The notes under the pieces: generated by a model
Told to the model about the DNA's origin: nothing
The model's input: the letters and a program-made list of their open reading frames with translations, nothing else
Databases searched by the model: none
Made by a program: the position numbers and the translations under genes
DNA from: Candidatus Thorarchaeota archaeon
GTDB taxonomy: Archaea > Asgardarchaeota > Thorarchaeia > Thorarchaeales > Thorarchaeaceae
NCBI GenBank assembly: GCA_004524445.1
Contig: SDNP01000009.1
Coordinates: forward strand, 1 to 64,000
DNA length: 64,000 nt
Direction: 5' to 3'
Part shown: positions 8,732-17,188 of the stretch, piece after piece
How the letters are laid out: each line of letters opens with the position of its first letter
Position numbering within the stretch: position 1 is the first letter of the stretch

Positions 8732-9340
8732 ATGGGGCTAGTGGATTGCATATCATGGCCCGCTGGAAAAACAGCGAAAACAGAAAAAAAGATGGAGGAT
8801 CGAGTTATTAGCCAATCATTTGATTTCATGCGGAAGGTTTGCATGATAGGTGCAGGTGGTTGCGGGAAAACCGCCCTCGTCAATCGTTTTCTTACACAGA
8901 AATTCACAAAACAGTATATCGTAACAATTGGGTCTCAGTTTGCCGTGAAGACAGTAGATGTTCCGAGAAACAATGGGCACTCAGTGACGGTTAAACTTCT
9001 CGTATGGGATCTGGCCGGCCAGAAGCGGTTTGATTTTATCCGTGGCAGCTACTACAAAGGTTCCAAGGGTGCTCTCTTGGTGTACGATGTAACTCGAAAG
9101 AGTACGTTTCGGGAATTGCCTAATTGGATTGCGGAAACTGAGAAGGCATTAGGTCACCGAATTCCCATAGTTCTTCTAGCAAACAAAGTAGATTTGGCAG
9201 AATCCCGTCTTATTTCTCCTGATATGGGCAGGCACTTCGCTGAGGAGAACAATCTTAGCGCTTATCTGGAAACGAGTGCACTCACGGGTCAGAACGTAGA
9301 AAATGCATTTGAAATTCTGGCGAAGAACACACTCACTTAG
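8732..9340 (+). CDS. Ras/Rab-family small GTPase
   Basis: A 202-residue GTPase of eukaryotic type. All G boxes are visible: G1 GAGGCGKT (residues 40-47), G2 Thr65 in VTIG, G3 WDLAGQKRF, G4 NKVD and G5 ETSA. The order VYDVTRKSTF after switch II is Rab/Ras-like. No C-terminal CAAX cysteine is present, so membrane attachment by prenylation is unlikely. The protein begins with about 30 extra residues; ATG at 8792 is an alternative start. It stands alone between a divergent regulator and an M42 peptidase gene. Its cellular role cannot be inferred from its neighbours. Confidence 0.92.
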   Translation: MGLVDCISWPAGKTAKTEKKMEDRVISQSFDFMRKVCMIGAGGCGKTALVNRFLTQKFTKQYIVTIGSQFAVKTVDVPRNNGHSVTVKLLVWDLAGQKRFDFIRGSYYKGSKGALLVYDVTRKSTFRELPNWIAETEKALGHRIPIVLLANKVDLAESRLISPDMGRHFAEENNLSAYLETSALTGQNVENAFEILAKNTLT

Positions 9341-9419
9341 CGCTTTCGTGCAGTCCAAAAAGCAATATACTCCTTCTTCACCAGACCTCACAAGATAACA
9401 TGCCTTAGATGTGAGTACC

Positions 9420-10553
9420 ATGCCGAAATCAAAACTGGATATTGAGCTCTTGGAAAAATTATGCAACGAATTTGGCCCTAGCGGGCATGAAGAAGAAGTT
9501 CAACGAATTGTTCGAAAGTATGGTGAAAAATATGCGGATGACATTGTGTTTGATCGTTTGGGCTCTCTTGCCTTCAAGAAGGGCACAACGGGTCCGAAAA
9601 TAATGTTAGCAGGCCATGTTGATGAAATCGGCTTTGTGATCAGTGAGGTTACCAAAGAAGGATATCTAAAATTCCATCAGCTTGGCGGATGGTGGGATCA
9701 GACATTGCTTACTCAACAGGTCTTACTTCGTCCATTCAAAGGAGCGGAAAAAATCATAGGCGTCATTGGTGCGCCTCCACCTCATGTTCTCAAAGAAGAA
9801 CAGAGAAACAAAGTTGTGAAAAAGGAGGATATGTGGATTGACATTGGCTGCAGCTCAAAGGAAGAAGTGGAAAAACTGGGAATTCGTGTCGGAGACCCCG
9901 CAGTTCCAGTCAGTAAGTTTAGAATCATGAAACGGAAATGGATTGAGAAAGACGAAGACAATGGTTCCAAAAAGACACGGGAAGTCACTCTTGGGATGGC
10001 CAAGGCATTCGATGACCGGATTGGTGTCTTCATCGCGTTGGAGGTCTTGCGCAGGTTATCTGAAGAGGGAATTGATCATCCCAACACTGTCTATGCATGT
10101 TCAACAGTACAGGAGGAAGTTGGTCTTCGCGGAGCGCAGACGGCCGCTAAGATGATTGAGCCCGATTTGGGTTTCGCTCTAGATGTCGATATTTCCGGTG
10201 ACTCTCCTGGAAGTGAAGGGCTCGTTCAAAAAATGGGTAAGGGTGTTGCAATATCTGCCGGAGACAGTTCAATGATTCCTAATCCTCGATTGAGGCGTTT
10301 CGTACTGAATGTCGCTGAAGAAACGGGGATTCGACATCAAGCCGCATTTTTGAAATCGGGAGGTACTGATGCTGGAGCCATTCATCTCACGGGAATGGGT
10401 GTCCCCTCCCTATTCTTGGGCATACCCACTCGATATATTCACTCCCATAATGGGATTCTTGATTTGGGTGATGTAGAAAATGCTATCAATCTTCTGATTG
10501 AGATTATCAAAAGGATGGATGAAAAGACAACTAAGAGCTTCACTGAAATATGA
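9420..10553 (+). CDS. M42-family metallo-aminopeptidase
   Basis: A 377-residue dinuclear metal peptidase of the M42 (TET/endoglucanase M-like) family, which trims peptides as a large oligomer in the cytoplasm. Metal-binding and catalytic signatures: AGHVDEIG (His66, Asp68), AFDDRIG (bridging Asp), QEEVGLRGA (general base Glu and ligand Glu), DVDIS, and HSHNG near the end (last His ligand). Start placed at ATG 9420; GTG 9411 is in frame. A strong bidirectional-looking terminator follows at 10566-10600. Confidence 0.93.
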   Translation: MPKSKLDIELLEKLCNEFGPSGHEEEVQRIVRKYGEKYADDIVFDRLGSLAFKKGTTGPKIMLAGHVDEIGFVISEVTKEGYLKFHQLGGWWDQTLLTQQVLLRPFKGAEKIIGVIGAPPPHVLKEEQRNKVVKKEDMWIDIGCSSKEEVEKLGIRVGDPAVPVSKFRIMKRKWIEKDEDNGSKKTREVTLGMAKAFDDRIGVFIALEVLRRLSEEGIDHPNTVYACSTVQEEVGLRGAQTAAKMIEPDLGFALDVDISGDSPGSEGLVQKMGKGVAISAGDSSMIPNPRLRRFVLNVAEETGIRHQAAFLKSGGTDAGAIHLTGMGVPSLFLGIPTRYIHSHNGILDLGDVENAINLLIEIIKRMDEKTTKSFTEI

Positions 10554-10565
10554 AATGAGAATATG

Positions 10566-10600
10566 GTTGCCTAGAAACCTAGGCAACTCTCTCTTTTTTT
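10566..10600. terminator. Stem-loop terminator between convergent genes
   Basis: A perfect 9-bp inverted repeat, GTTGCCTAG (10566-10574) and CTAGGCAAC (10579-10587), with a 4-base loop, followed by TCTCTC and a run of seven T. It lies in the 48-base gap between the converging peptidase and inositol phosphate synthase genes. The T-run follows only in the plus direction, so it mainly serves the peptidase gene. Confidence 0.75.
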
Positions 10601-10601
10601 A

Positions 10602-11690
10602 TTATCTCTCGCGCTTACCCTCAATAAATTCGTCAACTCTGTTCCGGGCCTCGAAATCGTCAATCTGATACCTTGGATGTTTGAAGCAATATGAACTGAT
10701 GCTAGAGAGTTCTCCGCTTATTCCTCTATCAAGCGCAATTTTCACAGCTCGAGCTACGTCAATAATAACTCCGCCACTATTTGGTGAATCTTGAACAGAT
10801 AATTTCAGATCAAGGTCAAGTGGCAGGTCCCCAAACGCCTTTGAGCGCATGCTTATGTAGCACACCTTATTGTCATCCAAAAAGGGCACGTAGTCACTCG
10901 GGCCTATTTTTGTCGGCAACTCATATTTGACACAGCTTGTGACTGCCTCAGTTTTGCTGATTCTCTTCGATGAGAGCCTTTCTTCGACCTGCATATTCTC
11001 AAAATCTGTGTTGCCGCCGATATTCAACTGATAGGTATTCTGAAGCTCAAGTCCACGTTTGTCAAATAGTTGGGCCAATACTCTGTGAAGAATCGTGGCT
11101 CCTAATTGGCTCTTTATGTCATCCCCTGCACAAGGGAGCCCCTTCTTATCAAAACCTTGAGCAATCGGAGAATTGGGATCTGAAACTATGAATTCGGGAA
11201 TGGCGTTGATGAAGCCAATTTCTGCTTCAAGTGCAGCTTTCGCGTACATTCTCGAACTATTTGCACTACCCACGGGAAGATATGAAACAAGCATGTCTGC
11301 TTTTGATTTTCTTAGCTCTTCTGCAACATCTACCGATTCTATCTCATCTTCATCGTAAGCAAAGAAGGACTCGCGCATATGCGGCGCAACACCGTCCGAG
11401 ATAGGCCCTGGTAACACATTGGTACCAGTCTTGGGCACATCCGGAGCAAATTTCACACAGCAATTTGGTTTTACCCACATTGCATCTGCTATATCTTTGC
11501 CTATCTTGTGTCTGTTCGCTTCGAACGCCGCTACGAATTTCAAGTCCTTTGGATAATACCCGCCAAAGTCCACATGCATGAGGCCCGGGACATTATCCCC
11601 TGCCTTAGCATTTCTGTAATAGTGTGCACCTTGTATCAGGGCTGATGCGCAGTTTCCGAGTCCAGCTATTGCTATTCTCACGTCACCCAT
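10602..11690 (-). CDS. ino1: Myo-inositol-1-phosphate synthase
   Basis: 362 residues. Converts glucose-6-phosphate to L-myo-inositol-1-phosphate with bound NAD, the first step toward the inositol head group of archaeal ether phospholipids. The N-terminus GLGNCASALIQG is the family's NAD-binding loop; later family stretches are YLPVGSANSSRMYAKAALEA, DDIKSQLGATILHR, LNIGGNTDFENM and the SPNSGG motif. Length fits the short archaeal/actinobacterial form rather than the 500-residue eukaryotic one. It is transcribed alone and toward the 10566 terminator. Confidence 0.93.
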   Translation of the reverse strand: MGDVRIAIAGLGNCASALIQGAHYYRNAKAGDNVPGLMHVDFGGYYPKDLKFVAAFEANRHKIGKDIADAMWVKPNCCVKFAPDVPKTGTNVLPGPISDGVAPHMRESFFAYDEDEIESVDVAEELRKSKADMLVSYLPVGSANSSRMYAKAALEAEIGFINAIPEFIVSDPNSPIAQGFDKKGLPCAGDDIKSQLGATILHRVLAQLFDKRGLELQNTYQLNIGGNTDFENMQVEERLSSKRISKTEAVTSCVKYELPTKIGPSDYVPFLDDNKVCYISMRSKAFGDLPLDLDLKLSVQDSPNSGGVIIDVARAVKIALDRGISGELSSISSYCFKHPRYQIDDFEARNRVDEFIEGKRER

Positions 11691-11784
11691 TTCAGAATCA
11701 TGCTTCCTGTTCTCGTCAAACTTCGAAGATAGGACCTCTCTTATAAAGTTTTATGGCCATATAATAGTTCTATGTCTATTTGTG

Positions 11785-12606
11785 CTACTCTATTTCTTCT
11801 CCGTTATCGGAGTCTGACCCGTACTCTGCAAAGAGTAATTCCTTTGCAGAATTGAGTGTCTTCTTACCAACGCCATGGACATCAGTCCACTCATCAATTC
11901 TAGAAATTGCCTGTGCGGGGTTGCCGAAGTGCTCTAGAAGGCTCTTGGCACGTACAACATTGACGCTAGGAAATCCTGCCATAAAAAACTCCTGCTCATC
12001 GTCTATTGTGTCCAATCCCTTTCTTGTTCGAACAACCGGCAATCTCTGTGTCTTCTCATTATCTAAAATATCTCCCTCGGTCAGGACTCCGTAGAGCAAG
12101 CCGGCTGAATGAAGAGCATTGAAACCCTTGAGAATCTTGATGCCTCTATCCTTGACACTATCAATCAGACCAAGTAATGAACTAGGGTGAATGAAGCTCA
12201 CTCGTTCCATAGTAACATAGAATGGCTTCCCTTTTGTCTTGTTGCTCTTGAATGGAATGTAGATGCATCCTTTTGAGGGATCCCTCCTTATTGCTAATAT
12301 GTCCTCAATAAGAAGGAAGGGCTTTTCATACTCTACGAGGGCGTCCATCTGCTTTTGGAATCGAGGCACACCTGTTGCGCTTCCTTTTAATGTATTTACT
12401 AAATCGCTAACTGTCTTTCTTTCAATTGCCACTCCATTCATTCCTAAGACGTCACCGATAGGTATCTTCTGAATGGCATACTTGATATCTTCTTTTTCTA
12501 ACATCGACATGAGATGTTTTACGGCATTCTTTCTCTTCCCCTTGGTTTCATGGATGTCGATCACAATTAGAGGTACGTTACCATAAAGGTCTGTTTGCAT
12601 GGTCAA
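11785..12606 (-). CDS. ERCC4/XPF-type nuclease with C-terminal helix-hairpin-helix
   Basis: 273 residues. The N-terminal half is an ERCC4 nuclease domain: Asp17 in VIDIHE, the catalytic motif ERKTVSDLV (ERKxxxD, 62-68), and RFQKQMDALVEYEKPFLLIE with the conserved Leu-Leu-Ile-Glu strand. The last 70 residues hold a tandem HhH region (FPSVNVVRAKSLLEHFGNPA, DVHGVGKKTLNSAKELL) for structure-specific DNA binding. It lacks the helicase domain of euryarchaeal Hef and so resembles the stand-alone crenarchaeal XPF. Its start overlaps the stop of the DUF4443 regulator gene (ATGA), so the two are co-expressed. Confidence 0.9.
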   Translation of the reverse strand: MTMQTDLYGNVPLIVIDIHETKGKRKNAVKHLMSMLEKEDIKYAIQKIPIGDVLGMNGVAIERKTVSDLVNTLKGSATGVPRFQKQMDALVEYEKPFLLIEDILAIRRDPSKGCIYIPFKSNKTKGKPFYVTMERVSFIHPSSLLGLIDSVKDRGIKILKGFNALHSAGLLYGVLTEGDILDNEKTQRLPVVRTRKGLDTIDDEQEFFMAGFPSVNVVRAKSLLEHFGNPAQAISRIDEWTDVHGVGKKTLNSAKELLFAEYGSDSDNGEEIE

Positions 12607-13241
12607 TCTCCCTCAAATAGTGTCAATACTGCTGCCATGGAAACTTCTCGAGCCAAATTCTCACTCACTGCAGTTCCAATCACTACAGCATCACCATCTT
12701 CTACTCTCAGGCTTTCCGAAATGAGAAGCGCCTCATCTTCATATACAAGAAGTATCTTGAAATCATCGGGTGGAATAACAAGAACCCCGTCCTTCATCAC
12801 TAGGGTTGTAGCACCAGCTTTTCCAGCACCGCCTCTTATTATTGCTTCATCTCGTTGTCGTATTCCATCAGTGACTGCTTCCGCCTTATCAGAAACTCTG
12901 TTGGCAAAAGAGTGACCAAAAACTGCAAGTTTGCGAAGTGGAAGTGAGAGTCCAATAGGAATGTCCTCCGTGACACGATTATACAACTCCTGCCCATCTT
13001 CAGTGAGCTTCTGACCTTGCCGACTCACTGCAGTGATTAGATTTGATTCTGTCAGACGTTTTAGAAGCGTTCGTACAGTGCCCTCACCTATAGACATCCG
13101 TCTGCAAAGCTCGTATCGCCCCAAAGGCTGTTCTCTGCCGATAAGAATGAATGCAACTGCTATATGATGCGCTTCAAATGATGGTGGTACACGACCATCG
13201 ACAGGTTCTGCAAGAGCAACGAACTCCTGTTTCCAAGACAT
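12603..13241 (-). CDS. DUF4443-like winged-helix transcriptional regulator
   Basis: 212 residues. The N-terminal PPSFEAHHIAVAFILIG and the winged helix GRYELCRRMSIGEGTVRTLL followed by RLTESNLITAVS closely resemble the archaeal DUF4443 family as I recall it. The C-terminal half (GATTLVMKDGVLVIPPDDFK, LLVYEDEALLISESLRVEDG) is a beta-rich domain that may bind a small ligand. The gene is coupled to the ERCC4 nuclease gene by a 4-base overlap, which suggests the regulator controls or senses something linked to that nuclease. The partner relationship is inference. Confidence 0.75.
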   Translation of the reverse strand: MSWKQEFVALAEPVDGRVPPSFEAHHIAVAFILIGREQPLGRYELCRRMSIGEGTVRTLLKRLTESNLITAVSRQGQKLTEDGQELYNRVTEDIPIGLSLPLRKLAVFGHSFANRVSDKAEAVTDGIRQRDEAIIRGGAGKAGATTLVMKDGVLVIPPDDFKILLVYEDEALLISESLRVEDGDAVVIGTAVSENLAREVSMAAVLTLFEGD

Positions 13242-13282
13242 TTCTTATGACGCTCCCTTTATTTTGTCTTCCAATCCTCTTT

Positions 13283-13873
13283 TTATTCTTCGGAGTATAC
13301 GTGCTTATCTGATGACCATATCTCATATCTGAAATGATTCTTCAATACTGTTTCCAATGTTGGGACCACCTGACTAAAGATCAGAATGTTGGATGCTATG
13401 TGTATCAAACTCCATGAGAATCCGGTTATGATTGCAACACCAAAGGGTATACCGAATGCCAAGGAATATCCCAAGTTTGTAGAAAGGTCGAAAAAGAGTG
13501 TCACTACCCCTCCAATGAATCCCATTTTCAATGGAAAATATATGTCATAGGACACGATTTCCTCTCCTTTTGCCATTAACGAGCCAATCAGCGCTACAAA
13601 TAACCATCCAAAAACTTGCGCTAACCAAATTTGCGGAATGAAACCCCCCCATGGGTTTACCATCCCGAAGATTACTGACATAATCATGACACAGGCAATT
13701 GCCATACCCAGGTCAAACACGAATGCTGTGATGAATATTATTGAGGTGCCAAGTTCCATGTTTGGAAGAAAGACCAACGCGTAATTTCCAATGAGTGCGA
13801 GGGCCGCCATGTTTGCCGTGATAGCAACTCGTCTACTACTCGATATTCCCTCAGGTAACTCGTGGTTTGTCAT
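13283..13873 (-). CDS. ECF transporter S-component-like membrane protein
   Basis: 196 residues with about six membrane helices. The phrases NYALVFLPNMELGTSIIFIT, VFDLGMAIACVMIMSVIFGM and VNPWGG...QIWLAQVFGWL follow the pattern of ECF S components, in which N-x-E near helix 2 and NPWG are common. S components bind the vitamin in the membrane and need a shared EcfA/A'/T module, which is not in this window. It is the third gene of an operon with a membrane-anchored protein (13881) and a DUF4430 protein (14640), a pairing that points to corrinoid uptake. Substrate is inferred, not shown. Confidence 0.7.
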   Translation of the reverse strand: MTNHELPEGISSSRRVAITANMAALALIGNYALVFLPNMELGTSIIFITAFVFDLGMAIACVMIMSVIFGMVNPWGGFIPQIWLAQVFGWLFVALIGSLMAKGEEIVSYDIYFPLKMGFIGGVVTLFFDLSTNLGYSLAFGIPFGVAIITGFSWSLIHIASNILIFSQVVPTLETVLKNHFRYEIWSSDKHVYSEE

Positions 13874-13880
13874 GCGTGCT

Positions 13881-14639
13881 TCACACTGCCTCTCGCTTCA
13901 TCTTAGATATAGCTAGTGCCGCCCCAAGCACCACGATTACACTGATCAAACCAAGTGCGTATAGAGGGGGCTGGTGTACACTTCCCACCGATTCCAGTTC
14001 TACAACCAATGAGTATGGCTCACCAAATGAGTAGCTGGTGTTTCCTCTGACCAAGAGGCCCGATGTGGTGTCATATGCAAGTTCAGTCCTCTGGGGTTCT
14101 CCAAAGGCTGTGGGATCTTGCTCATAATCAAATACGATGCACTCATAGGTTGTAGCACCGATGGTAATATTGCGAAAATCGCTCTCCATCGTTCCATTGA
14201 GGTAATTACCCTGCACACGTTCTGCTGAATCATGAGCTGTATCATTGAGTTCAGCAAGCTCAGTATCTCCTATGGGTACTACTAAGCCAGGAAAGAATGA
14301 CGTTAGCCCCCATACTCCCAGAACCAATTCTCGGGCGATATCCGTGTCATTTGCAGGCAGGGAGAGATTTCCTATTGAGAACCTGCCTGCAACATCTTCT
14401 CGTATTTCCGTTACTTCAAAAGCCATCTTGCCTTGTTCTCCCGCAATCCAAGCCTTCTGTCCTGTCCATCCCCAGGCAAAGGCTACATCTGGAGACTCAA
14501 GAATATCCCAAACGAAATAGGGATGAGAAAAGTAATCCGGCTTGGCAATACTACTGTATCCGTCAGAAGAGTAGGGGGTCAAAATGGATATTGATAGCAA
14601 AATCACGATGAGAAACTCTGTATACTTCATTATTTGCAA
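13881..14639 (-). CDS. Exported membrane-anchored protein of ECF/DUF4430 operon
   Basis: 252 residues with an N-terminal signal helix (FLIVILLSISILTP), a roughly 190-residue extracytoplasmic domain rich in beta strands and N-glycosylation sequons, and one C-terminal membrane helix (YALGLISVIVVLGAALAI) followed by KMKREAV. So the domain should face outside and be anchored at its C-terminus. The family is not recognised. Its ATG begins directly after the stop of the DUF4430 gene and its stop is 7 bases before the S-component gene, so it is likely a receptor or accessory part of the same uptake system. Confidence 0.65.
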   Translation of the reverse strand: MQIMKYTEFLIVILLSISILTPYSSDGYSSIAKPDYFSHPYFVWDILESPDVAFAWGWTGQKAWIAGEQGKMAFEVTEIREDVAGRFSIGNLSLPANDTDIARELVLGVWGLTSFFPGLVVPIGDTELAELNDTAHDSAERVQGNYLNGTMESDFRNITIGATTYECIVFDYEQDPTAFGEPQRTELAYDTTSGLLVRGNTSYSFGEPYSLVVELESVGSVHQPPLYALGLISVIVVLGAALAISKMKREAV

Positions 14640-15137
14640 TCACTCTGTGCTTCTATTTTTCAAAAACAAGACAACTCCAATTGCAGCAATTGGTAATAAG
14701 AGGAGAGCAGCTACTGTTGAAACATCGATGTCAGTCGCGCCATCATCTGCACTTTGAGGGGGTGCCCTTCTCCAAGCAATTTCATCTCCTTGCTGAGGAA
14801 TGTACTTGTTCGCTGCCACGGGTGCTAGCTCATCATTCACCCAATATTGCCACCATAATCCTGCATCCGCATCATTGGATACTCCAGCGATTGCCGTTAC
14901 GAAAACATTGTCTGCATACCAATCGGCTTCTACGGATACAACAGCTCTGGTTGCATTGAGAACAGTTGTTCCATTGACCGATGGGAATTCTAGGATTGTT
15001 TCATTACCAAAGTCTATCTTGAGGTGAAGGTCTGTTGTCTGCGGCTCAAATTTGACTGACGGGACTCGGGCTCCCGATACTTCTGCCATATATGGTAGAA
15101 GAAGCATAAGGATAATGAAAACTTGTGTCCGGCCCAT
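14640..15137 (-). CDS. DUF4430-domain surface protein (transcobalamin-like fold)
   Basis: 165 residues: a signal peptide (QVFIILMLLLPYMAEVSG), one DUF4430 domain and a C-terminal membrane helix (VAALLLLPIAAIGVVLFL) with KNRSTE after it. DUF4430 signatures are NGTTVLNATRA, FVTAIAGVSNDADAGLWWQY, WVNDELAPVAANKYIPQQGD and EIAWRR, which follow the family pattern of a Gly-containing start, sInGv, W.yyvN and dGDev.W. This domain also occurs in the C-terminus of cobalamin carriers. As the first gene of the operon with the S-component, it probably captures the vitamin at the cell surface. Confidence 0.75.
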   Translation of the reverse strand: MGRTQVFIILMLLLPYMAEVSGARVPSVKFEPQTTDLHLKIDFGNETILEFPSVNGTTVLNATRAVVSVEADWYADNVFVTAIAGVSNDADAGLWWQYWVNDELAPVAANKYIPQQGDEIAWRRAPPQSADDGATDIDVSTVAALLLLPIAAIGVVLFLKNRSTE

Positions 15138-15284
15138 TTCATCACCGCGTAGGATAACTTAACCTACAAGATGTTGTTTGGATTATAAATATTGTCTTCT
15201 TTGTCTGTCACCTAGACTTTGACCGAAGCATCTAATACGGACAAAAAACCGCTGGGATTTGATTATGTTAGGAGATAATGTTGC

Positions 15285-15926
15285 ATGAGTCCCATTGATT
15301 CCTTTGATTATCCTGGCCATCTCTTTGTCATTGAAGGTATCGACGGGGCAGGCAAGACAACCGTCTGTGATAGAATAATTTCCATTCTTAGGCAATCAGG
15401 CCATGAAGTGGTCAAGCTGCGAGAACCTACGGATGAAAATCCCTATGGTCTAGAAATCCGGAAACGTTCTCCGAAGGGAGAATTATCACCCAAAGAAGAA
15501 CTTGAATTATTTATTCGAGATAGAGAGTGGAACGTGAACAATCGTATTCTTCCTGCGCTCAGGAATGGAGTGATTGTTCTCTTGGATCGCTATTTCTTTG
15601 CAACTGGAGCTTATCAATCGGTGAGTACGGGAATAGACTGGCGTATTATTTTGGAGCGAAATCGGACTGAGATTGATGCTCCAGAGCCTGAACTCGTGTT
15701 TATCCTTGATATTGCTGCAGACGAAGGGCTGAAACGGATTTCCGGCAGTGGTCGTGAAATTAACCTGCAATTTGAAAAACTTGAACGTTTAGTAAGGGTG
15801 AGAAACGCCTATCTCGAGATGGCTCGAGAAGACACAGGTCGGTATAGAGTAATCGATGCAACGATGCCCTTACCGAAGGTAGTAGAGATAGTACTTGATG
15901 AGATACAGTCGATCATCTCGTCTTGA
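15285..15926 (+). CDS. tmk: Thymidylate kinase
   Basis: 213 residues. Phosphorylates dTMP to dTDP with ATP. The P-loop is GIDGAGKTT (18-26), the dTMP-binding segment LREPTDENPYG contains the family's REP, and LLDRYFFATGAYQ is the DR(Y/S) motif, with the lid segment RISGSGREINLQFEKLERL. The length is normal. ATG at 15285 follows a short gap from the divergently transcribed DUF4430 operon, so the 150-base gap should hold two promoters. Confidence 0.93.
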   Translation: MSPIDSFDYPGHLFVIEGIDGAGKTTVCDRIISILRQSGHEVVKLREPTDENPYGLEIRKRSPKGELSPKEELELFIRDREWNVNNRILPALRNGVIVLLDRYFFATGAYQSVSTGIDWRIILERNRTEIDAPEPELVFILDIAADEGLKRISGSGREINLQFEKLERLVRVRNAYLEMAREDTGRYRVIDATMPLPKVVEIVLDEIQSIISS

Positions 15927-16048
15927 AAGCAGAATTTCATATTCCGCGGAAGGTCTAGTGACAAGCTTTTTTAGGAACTCAACACGTTTGCCTACAAAGT
16001 ACAGCATCTTCGCTGGCCTACCTCGATGGGACCGGAGATAGGTAAAAT

Positions 16049-17188
16049 ATGCCTGTTGCAATGCTACTAATAGATTGGGATTCGAAAGTTGGTGCAGTTC
16101 TCAAAGCCAAAGTGCCTGCAGACTTCGCCGACTACTACAAAGAAGATCTCAATACAGAAATCATGCGAATTTTCACATCACACGCCATGGGTGATGCTAC
16201 TGCAGGATTCTCAACTTTAAGTGTGAGAATTGGCGGAGAAGAATACAGTGTTGCATCATATTACACTGGAATTGTGCGTGAAGAAGAGCAGTATTGTATT
16301 TCTCTGCTCCTAACCCCCTCAGAAGACGCAAAAACCTACGAGGCTGCTATTACTTCTGTGGTCTCTCCAATTACGAATTCTGTTGTATCGATGACGGATG
16401 CTGAACTTCAAGAAGAACTTGATAACACCTATCGTAGAATCATTCGGCTTGCAGGGATGACTGATGAGTCACGCTTGGCTCGTTTGTTCTCTGACGAAGT
16501 GTCCCGTGCTGTCTTCCCCAAACTATGGAAGGGTGGCATAACAAAAGAGGACCTAGAAGAATGGCTCAAGATGGTTACAGGGCTTCCAAGCGTCAGTGTT
16601 GATTCTATTATAGCACCGTTCGAAGAACTGGGTCTCGTGAAAACTGAATGGGTGGACGAGATTGGTAGATCATGCGTTTTCATGATTAAGGACTTGGAAG
16701 TGTTTAGAGCACCCCCATTGACTTCCATGGAGGCTTCCAGCTCAATTCTTGATCCGGAGTTGGCTGCAGAATATAAGGCAGAAGTCTTGGAATTTCTGAC
16801 AGAGTGGAAGAAAACTCCCGAAGACACGGTTGCTATCGCAGAGATATTAGCTGACCCCGACGCTTATGATGTTCTGAGTATTTTACGACGTGGTCCCGTG
16901 AATATTTCTGAACTTGAGGCAACCTTAGGCATCCCGCCAAAAGAACTCAAACAAGCGATACAGAGCCTGAAGAAGTATCGGATCATTTCAGAGAAACGCC
17001 GAAAGGGGCCATCTGGTGAATATGACAAGTGGCTATTTCTACTAAATGATATCCGAGTTAGGCTCTTTTTCCCGGAGTACTTCCTCAACACATTGGTCAC
17101 AGAATTGGAAAAGAACCCGGATGATGAACGAATGATGGAACTTGTTCATCAGCATCTCCGGCTCTTGCGTGACAACTTTCCGAGATGA
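16049..17188 (+). CDS. Longin-like domain protein with C-terminal winged helix
   Basis: 379 residues, cytoplasmic. The first about 120 residues (VAMLLIDWDSKVGAVLKAKV, YYTGIVREEEQYCISLLLTP, then a helical stretch) have the strand-turn-strand start and helix order of longin/Roadblock-like domains. The middle is helical, and residues about 285-340 (DPDAYDVLSILRRGPVNISE, LEATLGIPPKELKQAIQSL) are an ArsR-type winged helix. This fusion of a trafficking-type fold with a DNA-binding-type fold looks like an Asgard lineage protein; I know no function. ATG 16049 lies 123 bases past the end of tmk. Confidence 0.65.
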   Translation: MPVAMLLIDWDSKVGAVLKAKVPADFADYYKEDLNTEIMRIFTSHAMGDATAGFSTLSVRIGGEEYSVASYYTGIVREEEQYCISLLLTPSEDAKTYEAAITSVVSPITNSVVSMTDAELQEELDNTYRRIIRLAGMTDESRLARLFSDEVSRAVFPKLWKGGITKEDLEEWLKMVTGLPSVSVDSIIAPFEELGLVKTEWVDEIGRSCVFMIKDLEVFRAPPLTSMEASSSILDPELAAEYKAEVLEFLTEWKKTPEDTVAIAEILADPDAYDVLSILRRGPVNISELEATLGIPPKELKQAIQSLKKYRIISEKRRKGPSGEYDKWLFLLNDIRVRLFFPEYFLNTLVTELEKNPDDERMMELVHQHLRLLRDNFPR

